Shown piece by piece: positions 1 to 5,719 of a stretch of DNA of 5,719 bases. The stretch covers positions 1-5,719 of the forward strand of contig JAQWDO010000058.1 in NCBI GenBank assembly GCA_028705415.1, in the 5' to 3' direction. Under the pieces are notes generated by a model that searched no databases, was not told the DNA's origin, and saw nothing but the letters and a program-made list of their open reading frames with translations. This stretch comes from Dehalococcoidales bacterium (GTDB taxonomy: Bacteria; Chloroflexota; Dehalococcoidia; Dehalococcoidales; CSSed11-197). A program made the translations under genes and the position numbers. How positions within the stretch are numbered: position 1 is the first letter of the stretch; every line of letters begins with the position of its first letter.

Positions 1-1
1 T

Positions 2-1669
2 AAAACTTCCGGGGCCAGGGAAAAACGCCTTGTAGCGCCGTGTACTTCCACCTGCCCTGCCAACGTAGATGCCGCTCGTTATATCCACCTCGTTTCTGAA
101 GGCAAAACCGGGGAGGCAGTGGCAGTCGTCAGGGAGCGTATCCCGTTTCCGGTGGTTTGTGCATATGTATGCGCTCATCCGTGTGAAGGAGCCTGCACCC
201 GCGGAGAGCTGGATGAACCGATTGCAATCCGCATGCTTAAACGCTATGCAGTTGATAACGATACAGGAATCTGGAAGCTGAATATTCGAACACATCCTCC
301 AACCGGGCACAGGGTTGCCGTGGTTGGAGCCGGGCCTGCCGGCCTTACAGCTGCGTATTATCTGTCGAGGAAAGGCCACCGGGTTACAGTATTCGATTCT
401 CTGCCTGAAGCTGGTGGAATGGCCCGGATAGGAATACCCGGCTACCGTCTTCCGCGCCATCTGCTGGATAAAGATATCGAAGAAATTAAAAACGCCGGGG
501 CTGTTTTCAGCATGAACACAACCATCAGCGACCCCTGCAATCTTTTAAAACAGGGTTTTTCAGCAGTATTTCTTGGGATCGGCGCCCACCAAAGTGTTTC
601 GTTGAATATACCTGGTGAAGACGACCCCAGGGTACTGGGCGGTGTGGAATTTTTAAAGCCAGTGAACATGGGCAAGCAGGTTAAACTGGGAAAAAAGGTA
701 ATCGTAATCGGTGGCGGAAACACCGCCATGGATGCCGCACGCACTGCATTGCGTTTGGGAGCAGAGGATGTATGCATCCTCTACCGCCGCTCCAGAAAGG
801 AAATGCCGGCAGACAAGGGAGAAATCAAAGACGCCGAAGCCGAAGGCGCAAGGCTGATAATTCTTACCGGCTCAGTGAAGATCATCCCTGAAGATGAACG
901 GCTGGGCCTTGAATGCGTGAAAATGCGGCTTGGCGCACCTGATGAAACCGGCCGTCGAAAACCTGAACCCATTGAAGGCAGCCAGTTTCTCATCCATGCT
1001 GACAACATCATCGCTGCTACCGGTCAGAAGCCAATCTTTGGTGAAGGCTTCGAATTTGAAACCAGGAAGGGCAACATTGCAGTTGACGAAAGTATGATGA
1101 CCAGCGTTGACAGGATTTTTGCAGCAGGGGATTGCGCAACCGGGCCGGCAACGATAATTGAAGCAATCGCCGGAGCCAGGAAGGCGGCAATCGCTATTGA
1201 CGGTGCCCTGGGCGGGGATGGAGATATCTCTGAAATCCTGGCACCTCCTGATTGCTGGCAACAGTCAGAAAAGGATACTATACTGATGGAAAACCGGCCC
1301 GCGTACCCCATGATTGACATCAACAAGAGAAAAACATCCTTTGATGGCGCTGAGCTTGGCTGGGATAAAATAACTGCCGAAACTGAAGCCTCCAGGTGCC
1401 TGAAATGCGGTCAGTATAATGTAACCACCTATCAGCTGGATGGCGGCCGTTGCATTTACTGCGGTTTGTGCGTTGAGTCCTGTCATTTCAATGCCCTTTT
1501 CATGGGGCGCGGTTACGAACGATCCGGTTACCTCCTGGAAGATACCATTCTTGGCGAAAAAGACATGCTTCTCAATGAAGCCGTTGAGCCCAGTGCTTAC
1601 AATCACCCCGAACTGGAGGAAATCCTGCCGGAGCAATCCCTTCTGATTAAGGGAGAGCTTAAGGGTTAA
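2..1669 (+). CDS. GltD/SfrB-like FAD-dependent NAD(P)H oxidoreductase with NuoI-like ferredoxin tail (5' partial)
   Basis: The reading frame is open from base 2, so the true start lies upstream and the GTG at 119 is only an internal codon; 555 residues are visible. In order: a cysteine-rich N-terminal domain of the glutamate synthase small subunit/dihydropyrimidine dehydrogenase type (C14, C18 in CTSTCP; C53, C57, C61, C65 in CAYVCAHPCEGAC); an FAD Rossmann motif GAGPAG at 109-114; an NAD(P)H Rossmann motif GGGNTAMD at 237-244; YRRSRKEMPA at 261-270, the family segment that contacts NADPH; the second FAD motif AAGDCATGPATI around 374-385; then CLKC (466-469) and CIYCGLCVESC (484-494). The family moves electrons between NAD(P)H, flavin and [4Fe-4S] clusters in the cytoplasm; Geobacter SfrB is a relative. 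The last 75 residues look like the end of NuoI. The stop lies 3 bases before nuoJ, so it is very likely co-transcribed with the nuo genes and may be an electron-input partner. Family assignment is firm; physiological role is inferred. The N-terminal length and further cysteines cannot be seen. Confidence 0.9.
   Translation, partial: KTSGAREKRLVAPCTSTCPANVDAARYIHLVSEGKTGEAVAVVRERIPFPVVCAYVCAHPCEGACTRGELDEPIAIRMLKRYAVDNDTGIWKLNIRTHPPTGHRVAVVGAGPAGLTAAYYLSRKGHRVTVFDSLPEAGGMARIGIPGYRLPRHLLDKDIEEIKNAGAVFSMNTTISDPCNLLKQGFSAVFLGIGAHQSVSLNIPGEDDPRVLGGVEFLKPVNMGKQVKLGKKVIVIGGGNTAMDAARTALRLGAEDVCILYRRSRKEMPADKGEIKDAEAEGARLIILTGSVKIIPEDERLGLECVKMRLGAPDETGRRKPEPIEGSQFLIHADNIIAATGQKPIFGEGFEFETRKGNIAVDESMMTSVDRIFAAGDCATGPATIIEAIAGARKAAIAIDGALGGDGDISEILAPPDCWQQSEKDTILMENRPAYPMIDINKRKTSFDGAELGWDKITAETEASRCLKCGQYNVTTYQLDGGRCIYCGLCVESCHFNALFMGRGYERSGYLLEDTILGEKDMLLNEAVEPSAYNHPELEEILPEQSLLIKGELKG
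1397..1669 (+). other. NuoI-like ferredoxin domain at the C-terminus of the flavoprotein
   Basis: GltD-like enzymes typically end with an EAxRCLxC segment, seen here as EASRCLKCG. The following stretch reads like the second cluster half of NuoI/NdhI: CIYCGLCVESC, then FMGRGYE, then GEKDMLL. By memory, NuoI has CIFCGxCxEACPxDAI, then a short link to YELA, then KExLL. Six cysteines are visible (466, 469, 484, 487, 490, 494 of the visible protein). The proline that normally follows the last cysteine is replaced by His495. This pattern could hold one or two [4Fe-4S] clusters; cysteine pairing cannot be decided from sequence alone. Confidence 0.65.
1661..1665 (+). promoter_or_regulatory. Ribosome binding site of nuoJ
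   Basis: AAGGG lies 7 bases before the ATG at 1673 and inside the last codons of the upstream flavoprotein gene. A second in-frame ATG at 1679 would be 13 bases away, so the spacing favours 1673 as the start. The overlap suggests translation of nuoJ is tied to that of the flavoprotein. Confidence 0.6.
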
Positions 1670-1672
1670 TTT

Positions 1673-2164
1673 ATGGGTATGCATATTGCATTCTGGGTAT
1701 TATCATTGCTGGCTGTAGCTGCAGCAGTTGGAGTAATCTGGCAAAAAAATCTGTTTCGCGCAGTACTTTTTCTGGTTCTCTGCTTTTTTGCTATTGCAGG
1801 AATATTCGTAACTTTAAGCGCTGATTTCCTGGCAGCGGCACAGCTTATCATCAACGTAGGCGCTGTTGCCATTTTAATGATTATGTCAATTATGCTTACC
1901 CGCGAAATAACCAGCGGCAGCCCGTCAAACATGCTTGGCCTGCCCGCACTGGCAGTGACTGGTATTCTTGCAGCTGCGATTATCATGGTATCAAGCAGCG
2001 CTTCCTGGCTGCTTTCTCCATCCTCCCCTGTCGAATCCACTACCGGAGCGCTGGCTACTATTCTGTTTAACAACGAGGGGTTTATCTTCCTGATACAGCT
2101 GGCAGCGCTGCTTGTCCTGGTCACCATAATTGGAGCAATAGTACTTCTCAAGGAGGAGGAATAG
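1673..2164 (+). CDS. nuoJ: NADH-quinone oxidoreductase subunit J
   Basis: A 163-residue, very hydrophobic protein with about five membrane helices, matching the NuoJ/NdhG/ND6 family (Oxidored_q3). It sits in the membrane arm of complex I near the quinone site, and its third helix takes part in coupling quinone chemistry to proton pumping. The conserved third-helix block is visible at about residues 52-75 (AAQLIINVGAVAILMIMSIML), and the C-terminal helix FIFLIQLAALLVLVTIIGAI runs into a short KEEE end. The protein is shorter than E. coli NuoJ, mainly because it lacks the long C-terminal tail. The usual Tyr of the IVYxGA motif (E. coli Tyr59) is Asn61 here, while Gly63 is kept; Gln57 stands where E. 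coli has Glu55. Gene position between the flavoprotein and nuoK, with gaps of 3 and 4 bases, supports the call. Confidence 0.93.
   Translation: MGMHIAFWVLSLLAVAAAVGVIWQKNLFRAVLFLVLCFFAIAGIFVTLSADFLAAAQLIINVGAVAILMIMSIMLTREITSGSPSNMLGLPALAVTGILAAAIIMVSSSASWLLSPSSPVESTTGALATILFNNEGFIFLIQLAALLVLVTIIGAIVLLKEEE
2150..2159 (+). promoter_or_regulatory. Strong ribosome binding site of nuoK
   Basis: AAGGAGGAGG ends 9 bases before the ATG at 2169. It is the best Shine-Dalgarno match in the window and lies within the last codons of nuoJ (the lysine-glutamate run), so the same bases encode the charged C-terminus of NuoJ and drive initiation of nuoK. It fixes the nuoK start. Confidence 0.85.
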
Positions 2165-2168
2165 CTTA

Positions 2169-2477
2169 ATGCCGGGACTTGAGCATTATTTAATCCTGTC
2201 CGCCTTGCTTTTTTGTATTGGCCTGACAGGTGCAATTATCAAAAGAAACGCTGTAGTCATTCTGATGTGCATCGAGATTATGCTGGCAGGAGTAAATGTT
2301 GCCATGGTGGCCTTTTCCCGCTTTATAACTCCCCTGCAGCTTGGCGGCCAGTTGTTTACCATATTTATTATCATCGTAGCAGCTGCCGAGGTTGCCATAG
2401 GCCTGGCGATTATTCTTGCTTTATACCGCAAGCGCCAGACTGTTGATACAGAAAAGACAGATTTTCTCAAATGGTAA
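2169..2477 (+). CDS. nuoK: NADH-quinone oxidoreductase subunit K
   Basis: A 102-residue protein of three membrane helices, the normal length for NuoK/NdhE/ND4L (Oxidored_q2). It lies between NuoJ and the antiporter-like subunits, and forms part of the proton path with two buried glutamates. Both are present: Glu36 in LMCIEIML (E. coli Glu36) and Glu74 in VAAAEVAIGLAI (E. coli Glu72). Asn43 of the VN motif and the GGQLFTIFIIIVAAAE helix are also as expected. The C-terminal tail (YRKRQTVDTEKTDFLKW) is the usual charged cytoplasmic end. The start is fixed by the AAGGAGGAGG site. Its TAA stop touches the ATG of nuoL directly. Confidence 0.96.
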   Translation: MPGLEHYLILSALLFCIGLTGAIIKRNAVVILMCIEIMLAGVNVAMVAFSRFITPLQLGGQLFTIFIIIVAAAEVAIGLAIILALYRKRQTVDTEKTDFLKW

Positions 2478-2483
2478 ATGATG
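2475..2483 (+). promoter_or_regulatory. nuoK stop / nuoL tandem start junction
   Basis: The bases read TAAATGATG: the nuoK stop codon is followed with no gap by two successive in-frame ATG codons (2478 and 2481). No AGGAGG-like site is visible in the roughly 25 bases before them, which are AT-rich with only a weak AAAAGA. Ribosomes finishing nuoK probably re-initiate on nuoL, so production of the two subunits would be coupled. I chose 2478 as start; 2481 differs by only one methionine. Confidence 0.6.
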
Positions 2484-4364
2484 AGTAATATACCTGAAAT
2501 AGTATTCTGGCTGATACCCGGACTGCCGCTCGCAGCTTTCGGGATTGTATTTCTGGGTTTGCGTGTTTTACGTTTAAAATCCGGCTTCGCAGCCTTGCTG
2601 TCTGTAAGTGCAACTGCCGCGTCCTTCGGTTTGTCACTCTGGACCGGAATAAGCATGCTTTCTGCGCCTGGAACCAGTTCACTGGATGGTTTTAACTGGT
2701 TTTCCTCCGGCAATGCTATCACTGTCGATATCGGGCTCCTTATCAATCCGCTTACTGCCATCATGCTGGTGGTTGTAAGCACAGTGAGCCTTCTTGTTCA
2801 GATATATTCAATCGGTTACATGCGTGGAGATAACGCCCTTAACCGTTACTTTTCCTTTATTTCCCTGTTTACCTTTGCCATGCTTTTCATGGTTATGTCC
2901 AACAACCTGCTTGTTATGTTTATGGCCTGGGAACTGGTGGGGTTATGCTCATATCTCCTGATAGGGTTCTGGTTTCACCGCCCGAAAGCTGCCAGTGCGG
3001 CAAAAAAGGCATTCTTTGTTACCCGGATCGGAGACTTCGGTTTCCTGGCGGCAATTCTTATCCTGTTCAGTTCCACCGGTACATTTTCGATAGAAGGAAT
3101 CCACCAGGCTGCAGCCTCCGGAATTGTGTCCAGCGCAGCAATAACCTGGGCAGCCCTTGGAATATTCTTTGGGGCTATGGGTAAATCAGCCCAATTCCCT
3201 CTGCATACCTGGCTGCCGGATGCCATGGAAGGCCCTACCCCCGTCAGCGCTCTGATACATGCCGCCACAATGGTAGCAGCCGGTGTATTTTTGGTAGCCA
3301 GAATGTTCCCCCTCTTTGAGTATTCCGAGACAGCGCTGTCTACCGTAGCAATTGTGGGAGGGATCACTGCTTTACTGGCGGCAACCATAGCACTGGTCAT
3401 GTGGGATATAAAAAAGGTACTTGCCTATTCCACGATTAGCCAGCTTGGATACATGATGCTTGGCATCGGGCTTGGCGGGCCGGGAGTTGCCCTGTTCCAC
3501 CTGTTCACCCATGCTTTTTTCAAAGCCCTTCTTTTTATGGGAGCCGGGTCTGTCAACCATTCGACCGGCACCCTCGACATGCGCAACATGGGAGGCCTTG
3601 CCCGTTATATGCCATGGACCTGCATTACCTTCGTTATTGGAGCTTTAAGCCTGTCTGGCATATGGCCGCTTGCCGGTTTTTTCAGCAAGGAAGAGATTCT
3701 GGCTGCCGCGCTTGAAGGGCAACCAGTGCTGTTTGCCATTGCACTGTTAACAGTCTTTATCACTGCCTTCTACATGTTCAGAGCGGTGTTTACGACCTTC
3801 GGAGGCAGTTACAGGGGCCGCAGCAAGCCCCATGAATCTTCAGCCGCTATGCTGCTGCCCATGCTTGTTATGGCTGTTCTGGCTGTTTGCGCCGGGTGGC
3901 TGAATGCTACCGGGGCCATTGATTCTCTCCTGGACGATGGCACAAAACACGCATGGACTACCGGAATTTTCGGCGTCTTTACCCATTCGCTGACATGGAT
4001 TTCCCTGCTGATGGCTGCGGCCGGTATATTCCTTGCATGGGCAATATATGTTAAAAGATGGTTTTCGGCGGAGAGAATTTCCTCCAGATTCGCCCTGCCC
4101 TACTTTTTCTTCATAAACAAATACTGGTTTGACGAAATTTATAATATTATCATTGGCAACAAATTATTAAATAAGGGGATATTCAGTTTCTTTGAGAAAC
4201 TGGATGAGAGGGTAATCGACGGAGCAGTTAATGGCATAGCACGTCTGACCAGCTCAACCGGCAGTTTTGTACGCCGGGCACAAAACGGCAGGCTTCAAAC
4301 CTATTTGCTCTTTTTCGCGGCGGGGTTAGCCATACTGGTCCTCATGATGGTAATAATCAGCTAG
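2478..4364 (+). CDS. nuoL: NADH-quinone oxidoreductase subunit L
   Basis: A 628-residue protein, typical for NuoL/NdhF/ND5, the distal antiporter-like proton pump of complex I. It has the N-terminal extension domain (Proton_antipo_N, about residues 75-130) followed by the main antiporter domain (Proton_antipo_M, about 140-430). Expected channel residues are present: Glu152 in AWELVGLCSY, Lys236 in GKSAQFPLHTWLPDAMEGP, His261 in LIHAATMVAAG, Lys312/313 in WDIKKVLAYS, His345 and Lys349 in THAFFKALLF, and Lys404/Glu405 in GFFSKEEIL. The C-terminus carries the NuoL-specific part: KYWFDEIYN near 548-556, then an amphipathic stretch consistent with the lateral helix, and a final membrane helix (about 608-627). 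That tail separates it from NuoM, NuoN and Mrp-type antiporters. I see no truncation. It starts directly at the nuoK stop without a clear Shine-Dalgarno site. Confidence 0.97.
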   Translation: MMSNIPEIVFWLIPGLPLAAFGIVFLGLRVLRLKSGFAALLSVSATAASFGLSLWTGISMLSAPGTSSLDGFNWFSSGNAITVDIGLLINPLTAIMLVVVSTVSLLVQIYSIGYMRGDNALNRYFSFISLFTFAMLFMVMSNNLLVMFMAWELVGLCSYLLIGFWFHRPKAASAAKKAFFVTRIGDFGFLAAILILFSSTGTFSIEGIHQAAASGIVSSAAITWAALGIFFGAMGKSAQFPLHTWLPDAMEGPTPVSALIHAATMVAAGVFLVARMFPLFEYSETALSTVAIVGGITALLAATIALVMWDIKKVLAYSTISQLGYMMLGIGLGGPGVALFHLFTHAFFKALLFMGAGSVNHSTGTLDMRNMGGLARYMPWTCITFVIGALSLSGIWPLAGFFSKEEILAAALEGQPVLFAIALLTVFITAFYMFRAVFTTFGGSYRGRSKPHESSAAMLLPMLVMAVLAVCAGWLNATGAIDSLLDDGTKHAWTTGIFGVFTHSLTWISLLMAAAGIFLAWAIYVKRWFSAERISSRFALPYFFFINKYWFDEIYNIIIGNKLLNKGIFSFFEKLDERVIDGAVNGIARLTSSTGSFVRRAQNGRLQTYLLFFAAGLAILVLMMVIIS

Positions 4365-4372
4365 AAGGAAGG
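4365..4372 (+). promoter_or_regulatory. Ribosome binding site of nuoM
   Basis: AAGGAAGG directly follows the nuoL stop (TAG, 4362-4364) and ends 4 bases before the TTG at 4377; its first AAGG is 8 bases away. It is the only purine-rich block in the 12-base gap, and there is no in-frame ATG until well inside the conserved protein (about 4629), so it decides the TTG start. Confidence 0.7.
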
Positions 4373-4376
4373 TAGT

Positions 4377-5719
4377 TTGGGAATTCTTTCATTAACAATA
4401 TTCTTACCCGGTTTGGGAGCATTAATTCTTTCTCTGCTGCCTTTTAAAAACGCACGTCCGGTCCGCTGGGTTGCCCTGGTCTTTACATTGATCACGCTGG
4501 CTCTGAGCTGCTATCTGTTTGCTGCCTATGACCGTTCTTCGGGCGGTTTCCAGTTCACGGATTCAGCGCAATGGATACCGGCAATAAATGCCAGCTACCA
4601 CGTCGGCCTTGATGGCCTGAGCCTTGCCATGGTGGCCCTTACTTCTTTTCTCTCTTTTATTGCCGTTCTTGCCTCCTGGAGCGTGGATCACCGGCCAAAG
4701 GCATTTTTTGCCTGGCTTCTCCTGCTCCAAAGCTGTATTCTGGGTGTATTTTCTTCCCTTGACCTTCTGCTCTTTTTCCTGTTTTGGGAAATTGAAGTAA
4801 TCCCCCTGTATTTTCTGATATCAACCTGGGGCAGCGGCCGCAAAGAGTACTCTGCCACCAAGTATGTGATATATACACTTTTCGGCAGCGCCTTTATGCT
4901 GGCCGGAATCCTGATGCTGTATTTTACAGCCGGAACTTTCAGCATTCCCGAACTGTACAGCGCAGATCTTGCATTACTGGCCGGGGGAATCCCCCTGGCA
5001 GGAATTTTCCTGCTGCTGCTGGTTGGTTTTGCGGTAAAACTCCCTGTGTTTCCTTTTCACACCTGGCTGCCTGATGCCCATACCGATGCCCCCACTGCCG
5101 CCAGTATCATGCTGGCCGGTGCCCTGATTAAAATGGGCGGCTACGGCATTTTCAGAATCTGTTTGGGCCTGTTTCCATCTGAAGCAGAGCGCTTTGCCCC
5201 GTTGTTTTTGGTTCTGGGCGTAATCAACATAGTATATGGCGGGGCTATCACTCTAAAGCAAACCGATATTAAACGCCTGATTGCATATTCTTCGATAAGC
5301 CATATGGGTTTTGTCCTCCTCGGGTTGTTTTCTTTAAACGAAGCGGGCTTAACCGGTGCCTGCCTGCAGCTTATCAGCCACGGGCTGATAACCGGAATGC
5401 TGTTTGCATCTGCCGGGATATTGATACACAATACCAACGAGAGGCAGATCAGCAAATTTGGCGGCCTTGCTCGCCAGATGCCATTACTGGCCGGGCTTTT
5501 CTTCATAGCTGCCATGGGGGCAATGGGCGTGCCATCAACCAGCGGTTTTGTAGCAGAAATTTCGGTTTACCTGGGAACTTTTTCTGCTGGAGTGCCCCTG
5601 GCAAAACCAATTGCCATTATTTCCCTTACCGGTATTCTGTTCGCAGCTGCCTATATGTTAAATATGATGTTAAAAGTTTTTTTCGGCCCGGTTAACCACG
5701 GTTTCAACCATTTGAAAGA
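4377..5719 (+). CDS. nuoM: NADH-quinone oxidoreductase subunit M (3' partial)
   Basis: The frame is open from the TTG at 4377 to the end of the window; 447 residues are visible, and by comparison with E. coli NuoM (about 509) some 50 C-terminal residues are missing. It is the central antiporter-like proton pump, NuoM/NdhD/ND4. The N-terminus GILSLTIFLPGLGALILSLL is the usual first helix, which supports the TTG start. Key residues: Glu138 in LFWEIEVIPLYF (E. coli Glu144), Lys221 in VKLPVFPFHTWLPDAHTDAP (Lys234), Lys252 in LIKMGGYG (Lys265), Lys299 in DIKRLIAYSSISHMGF, His335 in ISHGLITGMLF (His348), and Glu394 in SGFVAEI (Glu407). HTWLPDAHTDAPT separates it from NuoL, which has HTWLPDAMEGPTP. 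The WExE and GFVAE forms resemble cyanobacterial NdhD. It follows nuoL by 12 bases. nuoN would be expected next, but lies outside. Confidence 0.95.
   Translation, partial: MGILSLTIFLPGLGALILSLLPFKNARPVRWVALVFTLITLALSCYLFAAYDRSSGGFQFTDSAQWIPAINASYHVGLDGLSLAMVALTSFLSFIAVLASWSVDHRPKAFFAWLLLLQSCILGVFSSLDLLLFFLFWEIEVIPLYFLISTWGSGRKEYSATKYVIYTLFGSAFMLAGILMLYFTAGTFSIPELYSADLALLAGGIPLAGIFLLLLVGFAVKLPVFPFHTWLPDAHTDAPTAASIMLAGALIKMGGYGIFRICLGLFPSEAERFAPLFLVLGVINIVYGGAITLKQTDIKRLIAYSSISHMGFVLLGLFSLNEAGLTGACLQLISHGLITGMLFASAGILIHNTNERQISKFGGLARQMPLLAGLFFIAAMGAMGVPSTSGFVAEISVYLGTFSAGVPLAKPIAIISLTGILFAAAYMLNMMLKVFFGPVNHGFNHLK

Noticed and set aside
119..121. GTG at 119 as the true start of the flavoprotein.
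   Set aside because: The frame stays open upstream to base 2 and encodes conserved family sequence (CTSTCPANVDAARYI), so the gene begins outside the window.
69..281. A 70-codon + strand frame starting at ATG 69.
   Set aside because: It overlaps the N-terminal cysteine-rich domain of the flavoprotein in another frame; the flavoprotein frame shows the conserved CTSTCP and HPCEGAC motifs there, and this frame shows no recognisable motif.
1415..1420. A TATAAT hexamer inside the flavoprotein gene, a possible internal promoter for the nuo genes.
   Set aside because: No TTGACA-like element lies about 17 bases upstream (the bases there are CCAGGT), and the site falls within a codon run of the ferredoxin tail, so a chance match is more likely.
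1666..2235. A 189-codon frame on the - strand opposite nuoJ.
   Set aside because: Strands opposite genes for hydrophobic membrane proteins often stay open by codon composition. It has no recognisable motif and no proper ribosome binding site that I can see, and nuoJ explains the region fully.
2186..2782. A 198-codon frame on the - strand across nuoK and the start of nuoL.
   Set aside because: Same reason: it is a shadow of two well-supported membrane protein genes and spans their junction without any family signature.
4362..4376. A possible terminator or regulatory gap between nuoL and nuoM.
   Set aside because: The gap is only 12 bases, holds the nuoM ribosome binding site, and shows no inverted repeat or T-run.
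5141..5515. A 124-codon frame on the - strand within nuoM.
   Set aside because: It lies wholly opposite strongly conserved NuoM helices and shows no motif of its own.

Overview
The window is a stretch of a single co-directional operon on the + strand that encodes part of a respiratory complex I (NDH-1). It is cut at both ends: the first gene begins upstream and the last runs off the end. Coding density is almost total. The four intergenic gaps are 3, 4, 0 and 12 bases, and I see no RNA gene, mobile element, repeat array, internal promoter or terminator.

Layout: (1) 2-1669, a 5'-truncated GltD/SfrB-like, FAD- and NAD(P)H-binding iron-sulfur oxidoreductase whose C-terminus resembles the second half of NuoI; (2) 1673-2164, nuoJ; (3) 2169-2477, nuoK; (4) 2478-4364, nuoL; (5) 4377-5719, nuoM, starting at TTG and lacking its 3' end. 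The J-K-L-M order is the canonical order of the membrane arm. The slot directly upstream of nuoJ, usually held by nuoI, is held here by the flavoprotein.

How the genes work together: NuoJ and NuoK link the quinone-reducing part of the complex to the antiporter-like subunits NuoL and NuoM, which pump protons. NuoK, NuoL and NuoM keep the expected charged channel residues, so the arm looks functional. The unusual part is the flavoprotein. It has two Rossmann dinucleotide-binding motifs, an N-terminal cysteine-rich domain and a C-terminal ferredoxin-like tail. A reasonable inference is that it feeds electrons from NAD(P)H into the complex, or takes them out by reverse flow. It could equally be a soluble partner that is only co-transcribed.

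Organism: roughly balanced base composition, strong AGGAGG-type ribosome binding sites, a short NuoJ, and a GltD/SfrB-type flavoprotein inside a nuo operon suggest an anaerobic bacterium. Candidates are the anaerobic Firmicutes (Desulfotomaculum/Syntrophomonas-like) or the Desulfobacterota/Geobacter-like groups. This is a low-confidence impression, since no taxonomic marker is present.
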